A DNA stretch of 64,000 nucleotides, from NCBI RefSeq assembly GCF_002007205.1, contig NZ_LAZS01000006.1, positions 806,001 through 870,000 of the forward strand, read 5' to 3'. This document shows, one piece after another, positions 34,302 through 43,666 of the stretch (positions are counted from its first letter, which is position 1; each line of letters opens with the position of its first letter). The translations under genes and the position numbers were made by a program. Below the pieces are notes generated by a model. That model saw nothing but the letters and a program-made list of their open reading frames with translations. It searched no databases and was not told the DNA's origin. Source of the stretch: Ensifer adhaerens. GTDB lineage: Bacteria; Pseudomonadota; Alphaproteobacteria; Rhizobiales; Rhizobiaceae.

Positions 34302-34994
34302 ATGCCGACACTGTATCACCACCCCATGTCCGCCGCTTCACGCTTCGTTCGCCTGATCCTTTCGGAATACGGCTACCAGACGGAATTGACGGACGAGCAG
34401 CCCTGGGAGAACCGGCGCGACTTCCTGGCTTTGAACCCGGCCGGAACGCTACCGGTGTATGTTGACGATAGTATGAGGGCGCTCTGTGGGGCCACGATCA
34501 TCTCGGAATATCTCGACGAGACGAACGGCATCATGAAGCGGGATCGCCGGCTTCTGGCCGAGGATCCGTTCCAGCGCGCCGAAATCCGCCGGCTGGTCGA
34601 ATGGTTCCTGCAGAAGATGGAAGCCGATGTGACGCGGCCGCTGGTGCGCGAGCGGATCTTCAAGCTGCAGATGACGCCGGACCAGGGCGGCGGCGCACCC
34701 GACAGCAAGGTCCTGCGGACCTCGCGCGCCAATATCCGCCAGCACATGAAGTATCTCTCCTGGCTTGCCGGTTCGCGCACCTGGCTTGCCGGCGACCGGA
34801 TTTCCTATGCCGATCTCGCCGCCGCGGCGACGGTGTCGGTGCTCGACTATCTCGGCGAGATCGACTGGTCGGACGCCCCGACCGCCAAGGAGTGGTACCA
34901 GCGGCTGAAGTCCCGCCCCTCCTTCCGACCGCTGCTTGCCGAGCGCGTGCGCGGCGTGACCCCCGTTCCGCACTATGCGGATCTCGACTTCTGA
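34302..34994 (+). CDS. Glutathione S-transferase family protein
   Basis: A 230-residue GST. The thioredoxin-like N-domain has [13 protein letters not shown] near residues 5-17 and the cis-proline segment N-P-A-G-T-L-P-V near 45-52. The helical C-domain carries [11 protein letters not shown] near residue 160. Substrate unknown. It overlaps the start assigned to queG by 20 bp, so the two are probably co-transcribed. Confidence 0.9.
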   Translation: MPTLYHHPMSAASRFVRLILSEYGYQTELTDEQPWENRRDFLALNPAGTLPVYVDDSMRALCGATIISEYLDETNGIMKRDRRLLAEDPFQRAEIRRLVEWFLQKMEADVTRPLVRERIFKLQMTPDQGGGAPDSKVLRTSRANIRQHMKYLSWLAGSRTWLAGDRISYADLAAAATVSVLDYLGEIDWSDAPTAKEWYQRLKSRPSFRPLLAERVRGVTPVPHYADLDF

Positions 34995-36177
34995 GGCGAA
35001 AACCGTGCCCGGCATCGATGCCAAGGCAGACAGCGAGGAACGGCGGCGGCAGAAGCTGACGGCGTTCCTGAAGGCCGAGGCGGCCGACAAGGGCTTCGAT
35101 CTCTGTCGCATCACCCGGCCCGACGCCATTCCGCAAGCACCAGCCCGGCTCCGGGACTTTCTCGACGAGGGCTTCCACGGCACGATGGACTGGCTCGAAG
35201 AGACAGCCGAGCGCCGTTCCGACCCGCGCACGCTCTGGAGCGAGGTGCGCTCCGTCGTCATGTTCGCGATGAACTACGGACCGGAAGACGACCCGCGCGG
35301 GATCCTGGAACAGGCCGACCGCGGCGCGATTTCCGTCTATGCCCAGAACCGCGACTATCACGACATCATCAAGGGCAAGCTCAAGGAAGTCGCGACCCGC
35401 TTTGCCGCCCGCGCCGGCGAGGACGTCAAGGTTTTCGTCGATACGGCCCCGGTGATGGAAAAGCCGCTCGCCGAGAAGGCCGGCCTCGGCTGGCAGGGCA
35501 AGCACACCAATCTCGTCAGCCGCGAGTTCGGTTCGTGGCTGTTTCTCGGCAGCCTGTTCACCACGGCGGACCTCACCATCGACGAGGCCGAGCGCGACCA
35601 TTGCGGCTCCTGCCGGGCCTGCCTCGATGCCTGTCCCACCGACGCATTCCCTGCCCCCTACCGGATCGACGCGCGGCGCTGCATTTCCTACCTGACGATC
35701 GAGCACAAGGGCCCGATCGACAGGGAATTCAGGCCGCTGATGGGCAACCGCATCTATGGCTGCGACGACTGCCTTGCCGCTTGCCCCTGGAACAAGTTCG
35801 CGCAGGCGGCCTCCGAAATGAAGCTGAAGGCGCGCGAGGACCTGACGGCGCCGTCCCTCCGGGCCCTGCTCGATCTCGACGATCCCGCCTTTCGCAGCCT
35901 GTTTTCGGGCTCGCCGGTCAAGCGCATCGGCCGCGACCGCTTTGTCAGAAACGTCCTGATCGCGGCGGGCAACTCCGGCGATGCAGCGCTGGTGCCGTCG
36001 GTCCGCGCACGGCTGGCCGACAGTTCCGCCGTGGTGCGGGCGATGGCGGTCTGGGCCCTGTCACGATTGGTCGCGCCGGCAGCGCTTGCGCAAATTGCCG
36101 AACAATGCGAGCCAGAGACCGACGAAGACGTCCTCAACGAATGGCAGATCGCGGGAGTGAGCCGATGCATGTCCTGA
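34975..36177 (+). CDS. queG: Epoxyqueuosine reductase
   Basis: A 400-residue cobalamin-dependent iron-sulfur enzyme for the last step of queuosine synthesis, reducing epoxyqueuosine in tRNA. Two 4Fe-4S motifs are present: [12 protein letters not shown] near residue 210 and [10 protein letters not shown] near 262. The conserved D-T-A-P-V-M-E-K-P near 158 and G-W-x-G-K-H-T-N-L near 172 belong to the active site. A C-terminal HEAT-like region follows. The first 20-30 residues are poorly conserved, so an internal start is possible. It overlaps the next gene by 13 bp. Confidence 0.95.
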   Translation: MRISTSEAKTVPGIDAKADSEERRRQKLTAFLKAEAADKGFDLCRITRPDAIPQAPARLRDFLDEGFHGTMDWLEETAERRSDPRTLWSEVRSVVMFAMNYGPEDDPRGILEQADRGAISVYAQNRDYHDIIKGKLKEVATRFAARAGEDVKVFVDTAPVMEKPLAEKAGLGWQGKHTNLVSREFGSWLFLGSLFTTADLTIDEAERDHCGSCRACLDACPTDAFPAPYRIDARRCISYLTIEHKGPIDREFRPLMGNRIYGCDDCLAACPWNKFAQAASEMKLKAREDLTAPSLRALLDLDDPAFRSLFSGSPVKRIGRDRFVRNVLIAAGNSGDAALVPSVRARLADSSAVVRAMAVWALSRLVAPAALAQIAEQCEPETDEDVLNEWQIAGVSRCMS

Positions 36178-37040
36178 TCCTTGGCGCCGGCTACTCCGGC
36201 ACGGCAATCGCACGGGCCATGGCGCCGACAGCGAAAAGTGTCGTCGGCACCACCCGCACCGAGGAGAAGGCGGCAAGGCTCGAAAAGGCAGGGATCCGCC
36301 CGCTCCTCTTCGACGGCGAATCGGTCTCCGACGAACTGGGTGTCGCCCTTGGCCAGGCCACCCACCTGATCCAGTCGATCGCGCCCGGCCGCGACGGCGA
36401 CCCCATGTTCCGCGCTTCCAGCCCGGACCTCGCTCAACTCGCGCCGAACCTCAAATGGATCGGCTACCTCTCGACGGTCGGCGTCTATGGCGATCACGGC
36501 GGCGCATGGGTCACCGAGGACATGCTGCGCAAGCCGGTTTCCGCCCGCTCGGTCGAGCGGGTGGAAGCGGAGGACGCCTGGATCGCCTTCGGCGCGAAGC
36601 AGGATATTCCGGTCGCCGTGCTCCGGCTTGCCGGCATCTACGGACCGGGGCGCAACGCGTTCTGCAATCTTGCAAACGGCACCGCCAGGCGCCTGATCAA
36701 GCCGGGCCAGGTGTTCAACCGCATCCGTGTCGAGGATATCGGCGCTTCCGCTCTGTTCCTTGCCGACAACGGCACTTCGGGCGTCTTCAACATCACCGAC
36801 AACGAGCCGGCACCGCCGCAGGACGTGGTGACGGAAGCAGCAAGGCTGATGGGCGTCGAGCCGCCACCGGAGACTCCGTTCGAGCAGGCGGAACTCTCGC
36901 CCATGGCCCGCACCTTCTATGGCGAGAACAAGCGGGTTTCGAATGCCCGCATCCGTGCCGCAGGCTTTGAGTTTGCCTATCCCGATTATCGCGTCTCGCT
37001 TGCACAGCTCTGGCAGTCCGGCGCGTGGCGCGGACAATGA
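36165..37040 (+). CDS. NAD(P)-dependent epimerase/dehydratase-like protein
   Basis: A 291-residue extended SDR protein with a short nucleotide loop G-A-G-Y-S-G-T-A near residues 7-14, the S-T-V-G-V-Y-G strand near 104-110 and [11 protein letters not shown] near 157. The catalytic Y-x-x-x-K is not evident, as in other members of this group (YeeZ-like). Substrate unknown. The ATG at 36165 lies inside the queG 3' end in a different frame, so the pair is translationally linked. Confidence 0.87.
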   Translation: MHVLILGAGYSGTAIARAMAPTAKSVVGTTRTEEKAARLEKAGIRPLLFDGESVSDELGVALGQATHLIQSIAPGRDGDPMFRASSPDLAQLAPNLKWIGYLSTVGVYGDHGGAWVTEDMLRKPVSARSVERVEAEDAWIAFGAKQDIPVAVLRLAGIYGPGRNAFCNLANGTARRLIKPGQVFNRIRVEDIGASALFLADNGTSGVFNITDNEPAPPQDVVTEAARLMGVEPPPETPFEQAELSPMARTFYGENKRVSNARIRAAGFEFAYPDYRVSLAQLWQSGAWRGQ

Positions 37041-37501
37041 AATGCAACACGGCACGCACCAGATAGCATAACCCGTAGTGCTTACAGAACGCCGATAGTC
37101 AGTCCGTCAGTAATGGCCAGGGCCTGTCCATCGCAATTGTGACATTCTTTGGATATTCGTTCGATACTTGGCGAATTTCATACAACCTGTGCGCTAGTAA
37201 CGAATTTTCGACCATCGAGAATCCGGAAGATTCGTCCAATTCGAAATTTTTAATGAAATTTTTCGTTTACCACCGAGCTCGGCCCGCGTGCGGAAAGCGG
37301 CGAGCGTTCAACCGCTGATTCCAAAGAACTTCCGAGACCTGTTTAAACTAATTCAAACAATCTTCGTTTTTAAATTTTCGTCATTTTTTAATAAATCCTA
37401 ATAGATCGTAAATGGTTGAAGCACGTTTTTGCCATTTTTCGCCCCAATTAGCGGTTCCCAGAAGTTTTTAACCAAGTGTTTTGACCGAGGGGATCGCCAG
37501 T
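37041..37501. promoter_or_regulatory. AT-rich 460-bp non-coding region upstream of the RlpA-like gene
   Basis: From about 37140 to 37480 the sequence is far richer in A and T than its surroundings, with several A/T tracts (around 37245-37265 and 37365-37400). No gene of credible length is present. It may hold the promoter and a long leader of the gene at 37502, or a small RNA; no defined hairpin terminator was found. Confidence 0.45.
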
Positions 37502-37876
37502 TTGACGCCAGCGAAGATCAAGACTGCTGCCGCGGCAGCGCTGTTCACGACCGCGATCGGTCTCGTTTCGGTTTCCGACAGCCATGCCGCCGGTGCTGGC
37601 TGCGGCGGCGCATCCTGGTATGCGCTGAGCTCCAAGACCGCCTCCGGCGAGCGCATGAACGCCGCTCACCTGACGGCCGCCCACCGCAGCCTGAAGTTCG
37701 GCACCAAGGTGCAGGTCACCAACAAGCGCAACGGCAAGACCGTGGTCGTTCGCATCAACGACCGTGGGCCGTTCATTCGTGGCCGCGTGATCGATCTCTC
37801 CAAGGCTGCAGCCTCGCAGATCGGCATGATCCGCTCCGGCCACGCCAGCATCTGTTATCGCGTCGTCAATTCCTGA
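37502..37876 (+). CDS. Septal ring lytic transglycosylase RlpA-like exported protein
   Basis: A 124-residue protein with a signal peptide ([18 protein letters not shown], cleavage near S-H-A-A) followed by a double-psi beta-barrel RlpA domain: A-S-W-Y-A near residue 39, F-G-T-K-V-Q-V-T-N near 67, and [17 protein letters not shown] near 85. The domain cleaves or binds peptidoglycan in the periplasm. I place the start at the TTG at 37502, with GAGGGGA 8 bp upstream; another TTG at 37481 lacks a ribosome binding site. No C-terminal SPOR domain, unlike full-size RlpA. Confidence 0.87.
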   Translation: MTPAKIKTAAAAALFTTAIGLVSVSDSHAAGAGCGGASWYALSSKTASGERMNAAHLTAAHRSLKFGTKVQVTNKRNGKTVVVRINDRGPFIRGRVIDLSKAAASQIGMIRSGHASICYRVVNS

Positions 37877-38012
37877 ACTTGAAATACTGCTGCCCGGCCT
37901 GTCGTCGGGTGGATCTACTTGCGTAAAGACCGTTCCTGGCGGTTATTGTTCTCCACCGTCTTGCTCTTCGATGCCATCGCCGCTACCACGGCGAAAAAGG
38001 AGTTGATCGAAG

Positions 38013-39299
38013 ATGCGTTTGGGCGGCAGGCTCGCTGGAGCCATTGAGGTTCTTGAGGATATCGAAAAGCGGAAGCGCCCGGTCGCCGACGCGCTCAAGG
38101 ATTGGGGGCTTTCCCACCGCTTCGCCGGATCCGGCGACCGCTCCGCGATCGGCAACATCGTCTACGACGCCCTTCGCATGAAACTCTCGCACGCCTACCT
38201 GATGGACAGCGACAGCGCCGCAGCACTCGGCCATGCCGTCATGTACCGGCAATGGGGCTTTTCGCCCGAGGCGCTAGCCGCCGAGCTCGATGGCGACAAG
38301 TTCGCGCCGGAAGCACCCGCCGAACAGCTTCAAGCCTTCACCTCACGTCGTCTCGAAGACGCGCCGGCCCATGTGCAGGGCGATATCCCCGAATGGGTCC
38401 AGGCCTCCTTCGAGGAGAACTTTTCCGACGACTGGCTCGACGAGGCCAAGGCGCTTGCCGGCCGACCGACGCTCGACCTGCGCGCCAACACGCTGAAGGC
38501 GTCGCGCGCCAAGGTGCTGAAGGCGCTGGAGCGCAGCGGCGCCGAGCCGGCGACCATCGCCCGCAACGGCATCCGCATTCCGGCCGGCGAAGGCGCCTCG
38601 CGCCTGCCGAACGTGACGGCCGAGCTTTCCTTCCAGAAGGGCTGGTTCGAGGTTCAGGACGAGGGCTCGCAGATCGTCGCCGATCTCGCCTATCCGCAGG
38701 AAGGCGAGCAGGTGCTCGACTATTGCGCCGGCGGCGGCGGCAAGACGCTCGCCATGTCGGCGGCGATGAACAACAAGGGCCAGGTGCACGCCTACGACAC
38801 CGACCGCAAGCGCCTTGCCCCGATCATCGAGCGGCTGAAGCGCGCCGGCACCCGCAATGTCCAGGTGCATGAATCGACCGACAGCCTCGCGCCGCTTGCC
38901 GGCCGTTTCGACCGCGTGCTGGTCGATGCGCCCTGCACCGGCACCGGCACCTGGCGCCGGCGGCCCGACACCAAGTGGCGGCTCAACCAGAAGAACCTCG
39001 AGGAGCGCATCTCCCAGCAGGAAGAAGCGCTGGCAAGCGCTGCCCAGTTCGTCCGTCCCGGCGGCCACCTGATCTACGTCACCTGCTCGGTACTGCCTGA
39101 GGAGAACGAGGCGCAGGTCTACGGCTTCTGCGAGGACAACCCGGAATTCGAGATCCTGTCGGCCGCCGATATCTGGGCGACGCTCTTCGGCACCGACAAG
39201 CCGCAGCCCTGGTCGGCGGACATGAAGACGGTGACGCTGACGCCGGCTTCCACCGGCACGGACGGCTTCTTCTTCTGCCTGATGCAACGCAAGGGTTGA
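38013..39299 (+). CDS. RsmB/NOP-family RNA (cytosine-5) methyltransferase
   Basis: A 428-residue SAM-dependent RNA m5C methyltransferase. An N-terminal NusB-like/PUA-related region is followed by the Rossmann core: Q-D-E-G-S-Q near residue 219, the SAM motif D-Y-C-A-G-G-G-G-K near 236, the catalytic V-D-A-P-C-T-G-T-G-T-W-R-R near 305 and the second cysteine T-C-S-V-L-P-E-E-N near 356. Probably an rRNA or tRNA modifier; exact target not determined. Free of overlaps with neighbours. Confidence 0.92.
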   Translation: MRLGGRLAGAIEVLEDIEKRKRPVADALKDWGLSHRFAGSGDRSAIGNIVYDALRMKLSHAYLMDSDSAAALGHAVMYRQWGFSPEALAAELDGDKFAPEAPAEQLQAFTSRRLEDAPAHVQGDIPEWVQASFEENFSDDWLDEAKALAGRPTLDLRANTLKASRAKVLKALERSGAEPATIARNGIRIPAGEGASRLPNVTAELSFQKGWFEVQDEGSQIVADLAYPQEGEQVLDYCAGGGGKTLAMSAAMNNKGQVHAYDTDRKRLAPIIERLKRAGTRNVQVHESTDSLAPLAGRFDRVLVDAPCTGTGTWRRRPDTKWRLNQKNLEERISQQEEALASAAQFVRPGGHLIYVTCSVLPEENEAQVYGFCEDNPEFEILSAADIWATLFGTDKPQPWSADMKTVTLTPASTGTDGFFFCLMQRKG

Positions 39300-39488
39300 C
39301 GCCTTTTGACAACTGTCAAAACACGCGCATCAGATTGAAAACGTTCTAAACTATACACTTTGACACAAGTTTGCTTTTGGTTCATGAGAGGCAGGCCCGG
39401 CCGGGCCTCTTCGTGTGGCCCCAACGCCTGAACGACGCCGCATTTGCGGACTCGCTCGGCTGCGCCGAAGGAGCAACAGGAGAGGGTC

Positions 39489-40769
39489 ATGACCAAGAAA
39501 TTCTTCCGCGGCGCTGCACTGGCGCTGATGACGGCGACGTCGGCGCTCGCCCTGCAGCCGGCCCATGCCGCAACCGATGCCGCCGCCGTGGTGAAGCACT
39601 ACGCCGCTGTCGCCCACGCCAAGTTCGAAGATGCGCTGACGACGGCGGAAGCGCTCGACAAGGCGGTCGATGCGCTGATCGCCACGCCGAGCGAGGAAAC
39701 CCTGAAGGCTGCGCGCGAGGCGTGGCTCAAGGCCCGCAACCCCTATCAGGAAACCGAAGTCTACCGCTTCGGCAACGCGATCGTCGACGAGTGGGAAGGC
39801 AAGGTCAACGCCTGGCCGCTCGACGAAGGCCTGATCGACTATGTCGACCCGAGCTATGGCAGCGAGAGCGACGAAAACGCCCTCTTCACCGCCAACGTGA
39901 TTGCCAACAAGACGATCAAGATCGACGGCAAGGACGTTGACGCTTCCAACATCACTCCGGAACTCCTGGCGGGAACGCTGCAGGAAGCCGGCGGCATCGA
40001 GGCGAACGTCGCGACCGGTTACCATGCGATCGAATTCCTGCTCTGGGGCCAGGACCTGAACGGCACCAAGGCGGGTGCTGGCAACCGTCCCTACACCGAT
40101 TACGACGCCAAGGCCTGCACCGGCGGCAATTGCGATCGCCGCGCCGCCTATCTGAAGGCCGCTTCCGAGCTTCTGGTTTCCGACCTCAAGGAAATGGTCG
40201 GCAACTGGACGGCAGACGGTGCTGCCACCAAGGCCGTCGAGGCCGATCCGAAGGCTGGCCTCGTCGCCATCCTCACCGGCATGGGCTCGCTCTCCTACGG
40301 TGAGCTTGCCGGCGAACGTATGAAGCTCGGCCTGCTGCTGCACGATCCGGAAGAAGAGCATGATTGCTTCTCCGACAATACGCACAACTCGCATCTGCAC
40401 GACGCAATCGGCATCCAGTCGGCCTATACGGGCGAATACACCCGCGCCGACGGCACCAAGATGACCGGCCCGTCGCTCTCCGAACTGGTTGCTGCCAAGG
40501 ACGCCGCGCTCGACAAGGAGATGACCGGCAACCTTTCGACCACGGTCGAGAAGATGCAGGCGATGGCCAAGCGCGCGGAAACCACCGAGGCCTACGACCA
40601 GATGATCGGCGAAGGCAATGCCGAGGGCAACGCCACCGTTCAGGCGACGATCGACGGCCTGATCGCCCAGGCAAAGACCGTCCAGCGCGTCATTGCGTCG
40701 CTGGATCTCGGCACCGTCGAGCTTGAAGGTTCCGACAGCCTGGATAATCCTAACGCCGTCTTCCAATAA
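39489..40769 (+). CDS. Imelysin-family periplasmic protein (1)
   Basis: A 426-residue imelysin/IrpA-type protein. A signal peptide ends near P-A-H-A-A (about residue 27). The GxHxxE motif is present as G-Y-H-A-I-E near residue 175. Imelysin proteins bind metal, usually in iron-uptake contexts, and sit in the periplasm or outer membrane. It opens a cluster with a di-haem oxidoreductase, a second imelysin, CorA and a DUF1513 protein, all of which but CorA are regular partners. The ATG at 39489 follows GGAGAGG. Confidence 0.92.
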   Translation: MTKKFFRGAALALMTATSALALQPAHAATDAAAVVKHYAAVAHAKFEDALTTAEALDKAVDALIATPSEETLKAAREAWLKARNPYQETEVYRFGNAIVDEWEGKVNAWPLDEGLIDYVDPSYGSESDENALFTANVIANKTIKIDGKDVDASNITPELLAGTLQEAGGIEANVATGYHAIEFLLWGQDLNGTKAGAGNRPYTDYDAKACTGGNCDRRAAYLKAASELLVSDLKEMVGNWTADGAATKAVEADPKAGLVAILTGMGSLSYGELAGERMKLGLLLHDPEEEHDCFSDNTHNSHLHDAIGIQSAYTGEYTRADGTKMTGPSLSELVAAKDAALDKEMTGNLSTTVEKMQAMAKRAETTEAYDQMIGEGNAEGNATVQATIDGLIAQAKTVQRVIASLDLGTVELEGSDSLDNPNAVFQ

Positions 40770-40817
40770 GCTGAAAAGGCGGGCCGCTCCCAACCGGTGC
40801 GGCCCGATCCTCAACTG

Positions 40818-42347
40818 ATGAAACCTGGCGCACCCCGCCTTATCGCGCTGCTTCTCGCTCAGGCGCTCTTGACGGCCCTGCCCGCCGCTGCCGGCGACGA
40901 TCTCCCGACCAAACGCACTGATCTCAGCAACGCTGACCGCGATCGCGTCGAGGCGGTGACGCGGCCGACGACGGACTTTTCCAAGGCGGAAACCTTCGAA
41001 GCCATGTCCGGTGGCGCCGCGACCTCGATCGCGCCCGTCAATGCCGACAGTTTTTCGCAATTCTCGGCCAATCTCACCTTCCAGGAAGAGGAAGGTTTCA
41101 AACTCGGCAATGCGCTGTTTCGCAAGCTCTGGGTTTCCTCCCCCTCTTCCACCCAGGCCTCGGACGGCCTCGGCCCGCTCTATAACGCCCGCGCCTGCCA
41201 GAGCTGTCACCTGAAAGACGGGCGCGGCCGTCCGCCCGAGGGTGCCGTCGACACGACCTCGATGTTCTTCCGCCTGGCGCGCCCGCCGCGCGACGACGCC
41301 GAGCGCCGGTTGATCGAGGCGCATAAGGTCGGCAACTTTCCGGATCCCGTCTATGGCGCCCAACTCCAGGATAGCGCCGTGCCCGGCCTAGCCGCCGAAG
41401 GGCATCTCAAGGTCAGCTACGCCGAAGAGCCCTTCGCCTTCCCCGATGGCGAGACGGCATCGCTGCGCCGGCCAAGCTATTCGGTGGGCGATCTCGCCTA
41501 TGGACCGCTCGATCCGGAAACCACGCTCTCGCCGCGTGTGGCGCAGCCGATGATCGGGCTTGGCCTGATCGAGGCGATCCACGAGGCGGATATCCTCGCC
41601 CTTGCCGACCCCGACGATGCGGATGGCGACGGCATCAGCGGACGGCCGGCGCTGACGCGCGACGCCAGGACCGGCAAGCTCATGCTCGGGCGCTTCGGCT
41701 GGAAGGCGCAGAACGCCACCGTGCGGCAACAAAGCGCCGACGCCTTCGCCACCGATATCGGCATCTCTTCTCCCGACGCGGACCGGCCGCATGGTGATTG
41801 CACCAAGGCGCAGGCGAAGTGCCTGACCATGGCGACCGGCGTGCAGGCGCGTCTCGGGCCGACCGAGGCCCCCGATCCGGTGCTCGACCTCGTCACCTTC
41901 TATTCGGAAAACCTGGCCGTGCCGGCGCGGCGCAAGGCGAGCTTTGCCGAAACGCTGCGCGGCAAGAAGGTCTTCTACGACCTCGGCTGCATCAGTTGCC
42001 ACACGCCGAAATTCGTCACGCGCCGGGATGCGGCCAACAAGGCGCAGTCCTTCCAGCTCATCTGGCCCTATTCCGATTTCCTGCTGCACGACATGGGCGA
42101 AGGCCTGGCCGACGGACAGCAGGTGGGTGTCGCGACCGGCCGCGAGTGGCGCACGCCGCCACTCTGGGGCATCGGCTTGACGAAGACCGTCAGCGGGCAC
42201 ACTTTCCTGCTGCACGACGGACGCGCCCGCAATTTCACCGAAGCGATCCTCTGGCACGGCGGCGAGGGGCAGAAGGCCCGCGACGCCTTTGCCGCCCTTG
42301 CCGCAAGCGATCGCCGCGATCTCCTTGCCTTCCTGGAGTCCTTGTGA
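40818..42347 (+). CDS. Di-haem oxidoreductase (DHOR, DUF1111) family protein
   Basis: A 509-residue periplasmic c-type cytochrome with a signal peptide (L-I-A-L-L-L-A-Q-A-L-L-T-A-L-P-A-A-A) and two haem-binding motifs: C-Q-S-C-H near residue 130 and C-I-S-C-H near 393. The family is known as thiol oxidoreductase/DUF1111 and regularly lies between two imelysin genes; an electron-transfer role in iron uptake is suggested, not proven. The ATG at 40818 is preferred to a GTG at 40797. Its stop overlaps the next start (TGATG). Confidence 0.9.
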   Translation: MKPGAPRLIALLLAQALLTALPAAAGDDLPTKRTDLSNADRDRVEAVTRPTTDFSKAETFEAMSGGAATSIAPVNADSFSQFSANLTFQEEEGFKLGNALFRKLWVSSPSSTQASDGLGPLYNARACQSCHLKDGRGRPPEGAVDTTSMFFRLARPPRDDAERRLIEAHKVGNFPDPVYGAQLQDSAVPGLAAEGHLKVSYAEEPFAFPDGETASLRRPSYSVGDLAYGPLDPETTLSPRVAQPMIGLGLIEAIHEADILALADPDDADGDGISGRPALTRDARTGKLMLGRFGWKAQNATVRQQSADAFATDIGISSPDADRPHGDCTKAQAKCLTMATGVQARLGPTEAPDPVLDLVTFYSENLAVPARRKASFAETLRGKKVFYDLGCISCHTPKFVTRRDAANKAQSFQLIWPYSDFLLHDMGEGLADGQQVGVATGREWRTPPLWGIGLTKTVSGHTFLLHDGRARNFTEAILWHGGEGQKARDAFAALAASDRRDLLAFLESL

Positions 42348-43459
42348 TGCCTCACATACGCAAACTTGCCCTCGCGCTCGCCCTGAGCACCGTCGCCCTC
42401 CCCGCCGCGGCGCAGGAAGGAAGCGCGCTCTCGCCGCGCGTCGTCAACGAGGCGGCCGTTCCCGCGGTGATGGCCAAGGCCGTCGACGCCTTCATCATCC
42501 CCGGCTACCGCAACCTGACTGAGAAAGCCGCGGCTGCGAGCGCCGCGACGGCCAAGCTCTGCGCGGCGCCATCGCAGCCGGCGCTCGAGACCGCCCAAGG
42601 CGCGTTTTCCGATCTGGTCGGCGCCTGGTCGACGATCGAGATCGTCAGGCTTGGTCCGGCGCTCGAACAGAACCGCTTCGAACGCTTCCTCTTCTATCCG
42701 GACCGCAAAAGCACCGGGCTGAAGCAGGTGCAGGCGATCATCTCGAAAAAGGACGAAAGCGCAACGGACGAGGCCAGGCTCAAGGGCAAGAGCGTCGCCG
42801 CCCAAGGGCTGGGCGCGCTCGAATATGTGCTCTACGGCACAGGCTCAGACACGCTTCTGAGCAAGGAGGGCGATTTCCGCTGCCGCTACGGCCTGGCGAT
42901 CACCAGGAACCTCGACACCATCGCCAACGAGTTCCTGGCCGCATGGCAGAAGCCCGATGGCGTTCAGGCCGCCTGGAAACATCCAGGCCCCGACAATCCG
43001 GAGTTCCGCGACAGCCGCGAGGCGGCGACCGAACTGCTGGGCATTCTGGTCCACGGCGTCGAGACGGTGAAGGACCAGCGGCTGAAGCCGTTCTATGAGG
43101 GCAAGGACGACAAGGGTCGTCCGAAGCTTGCGATCTACTGGCGGTCCGGCAACACGATGGCGTCGATCGCGGGGAACGTCCGCGGCCTGAAGGCCCTGTT
43201 CGACGTTGCCGACATGCAGAGCCTCTTGCCGGAGGACAGCCGCTCGGTCGCAGGCTCCGCCGACTTCGTGTTCAAGTCCGTGATCGGCATGGCCGGCAAT
43301 ATCGACGGGCCGATCGATGCGGCGCTTGCCGATGAAGACAAGCGCGCCAAACTCGCCTTCCTCTCGCTCAACACCAACGATCTGCTCGACCGCCTGAACA
43401 AGGACTTCGGCGGCGCGATCGGGCTTGGTGCCGGCTTCTCCTTCGCCGACGGCGACTGA
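42347..43459 (+). CDS. Imelysin-family periplasmic protein (2)
   Basis: A 370-residue second imelysin with a signal peptide (L-A-L-A-L-A-L-S-T-V-A-L-P-A-A-A-Q). The place of the GxHxxE motif is taken by G-L-G-A-L-E, so the histidine is missing. This fits the known split between imelysin subgroups and suggests a partner role rather than identical metal binding. Translationally coupled to the di-haem gene by TGATG. Confidence 0.88.
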   Translation: MPHIRKLALALALSTVALPAAAQEGSALSPRVVNEAAVPAVMAKAVDAFIIPGYRNLTEKAAAASAATAKLCAAPSQPALETAQGAFSDLVGAWSTIEIVRLGPALEQNRFERFLFYPDRKSTGLKQVQAIISKKDESATDEARLKGKSVAAQGLGALEYVLYGTGSDTLLSKEGDFRCRYGLAITRNLDTIANEFLAAWQKPDGVQAAWKHPGPDNPEFRDSREAATELLGILVHGVETVKDQRLKPFYEGKDDKGRPKLAIYWRSGNTMASIAGNVRGLKALFDVADMQSLLPEDSRSVAGSADFVFKSVIGMAGNIDGPIDAALADEDKRAKLAFLSLNTNDLLDRLNKDFGGAIGLGAGFSFADGD

Positions 43460-43564
43460 GAAATCCGGCTGCTCGACCGGGTGTTGACAATTCCGGCTTT
43501 TGGGCGCAAAGCGCTTCCCGTGTCCGCTCTCGCGGGCACGTTTCACCACAAGGACCAACTCACA

Positions 43565-43615
43565 ATGAACCCCGACAGTCGAAGTCGAGCCTTCACGCTC
43601 ACGGCCGTCCGGTCC
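43565..43615 (+). CDS. Possible 16-residue leader peptide upstream of corA
   Basis: An ATG preceded by AAGGA opens a short frame, M-N-P-D-S-R-S-R-A-F-T-L-T-A-V-R-S, then TGA, about 50 bp before corA. A TTGACA lies at 43484. Leader peptides controlling Mg2+ channels are known in other bacteria (mgtL), but this one has no proline run. Tentative. Confidence 0.3.
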
Positions 43616-43666
43616 TGATTGATCAGGGCTTCAGGCGGTCGGATGACTCGCCCTATGGAGCCCAAT

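Noticed and set aside
35535-36164. Upstream in-frame extension of the epimerase-like gene inside queG
   Set aside because: The extension is an alternative frame of queG. The epimerase fold starts at M-H-V-L-I-L-G at 36165.
39300-39488. Irr/RirA-type iron box before the first imelysin gene
   Set aside because: Only a TTCTAAA half-site near 39345 is seen; no full palindrome, so no claim is made.
39351-41363. A 670-codon frame antisense to the first imelysin gene and the di-haem gene
   Set aside because: Same codon-bias artefact; both sense genes have signal peptides and catalytic or haem motifs.
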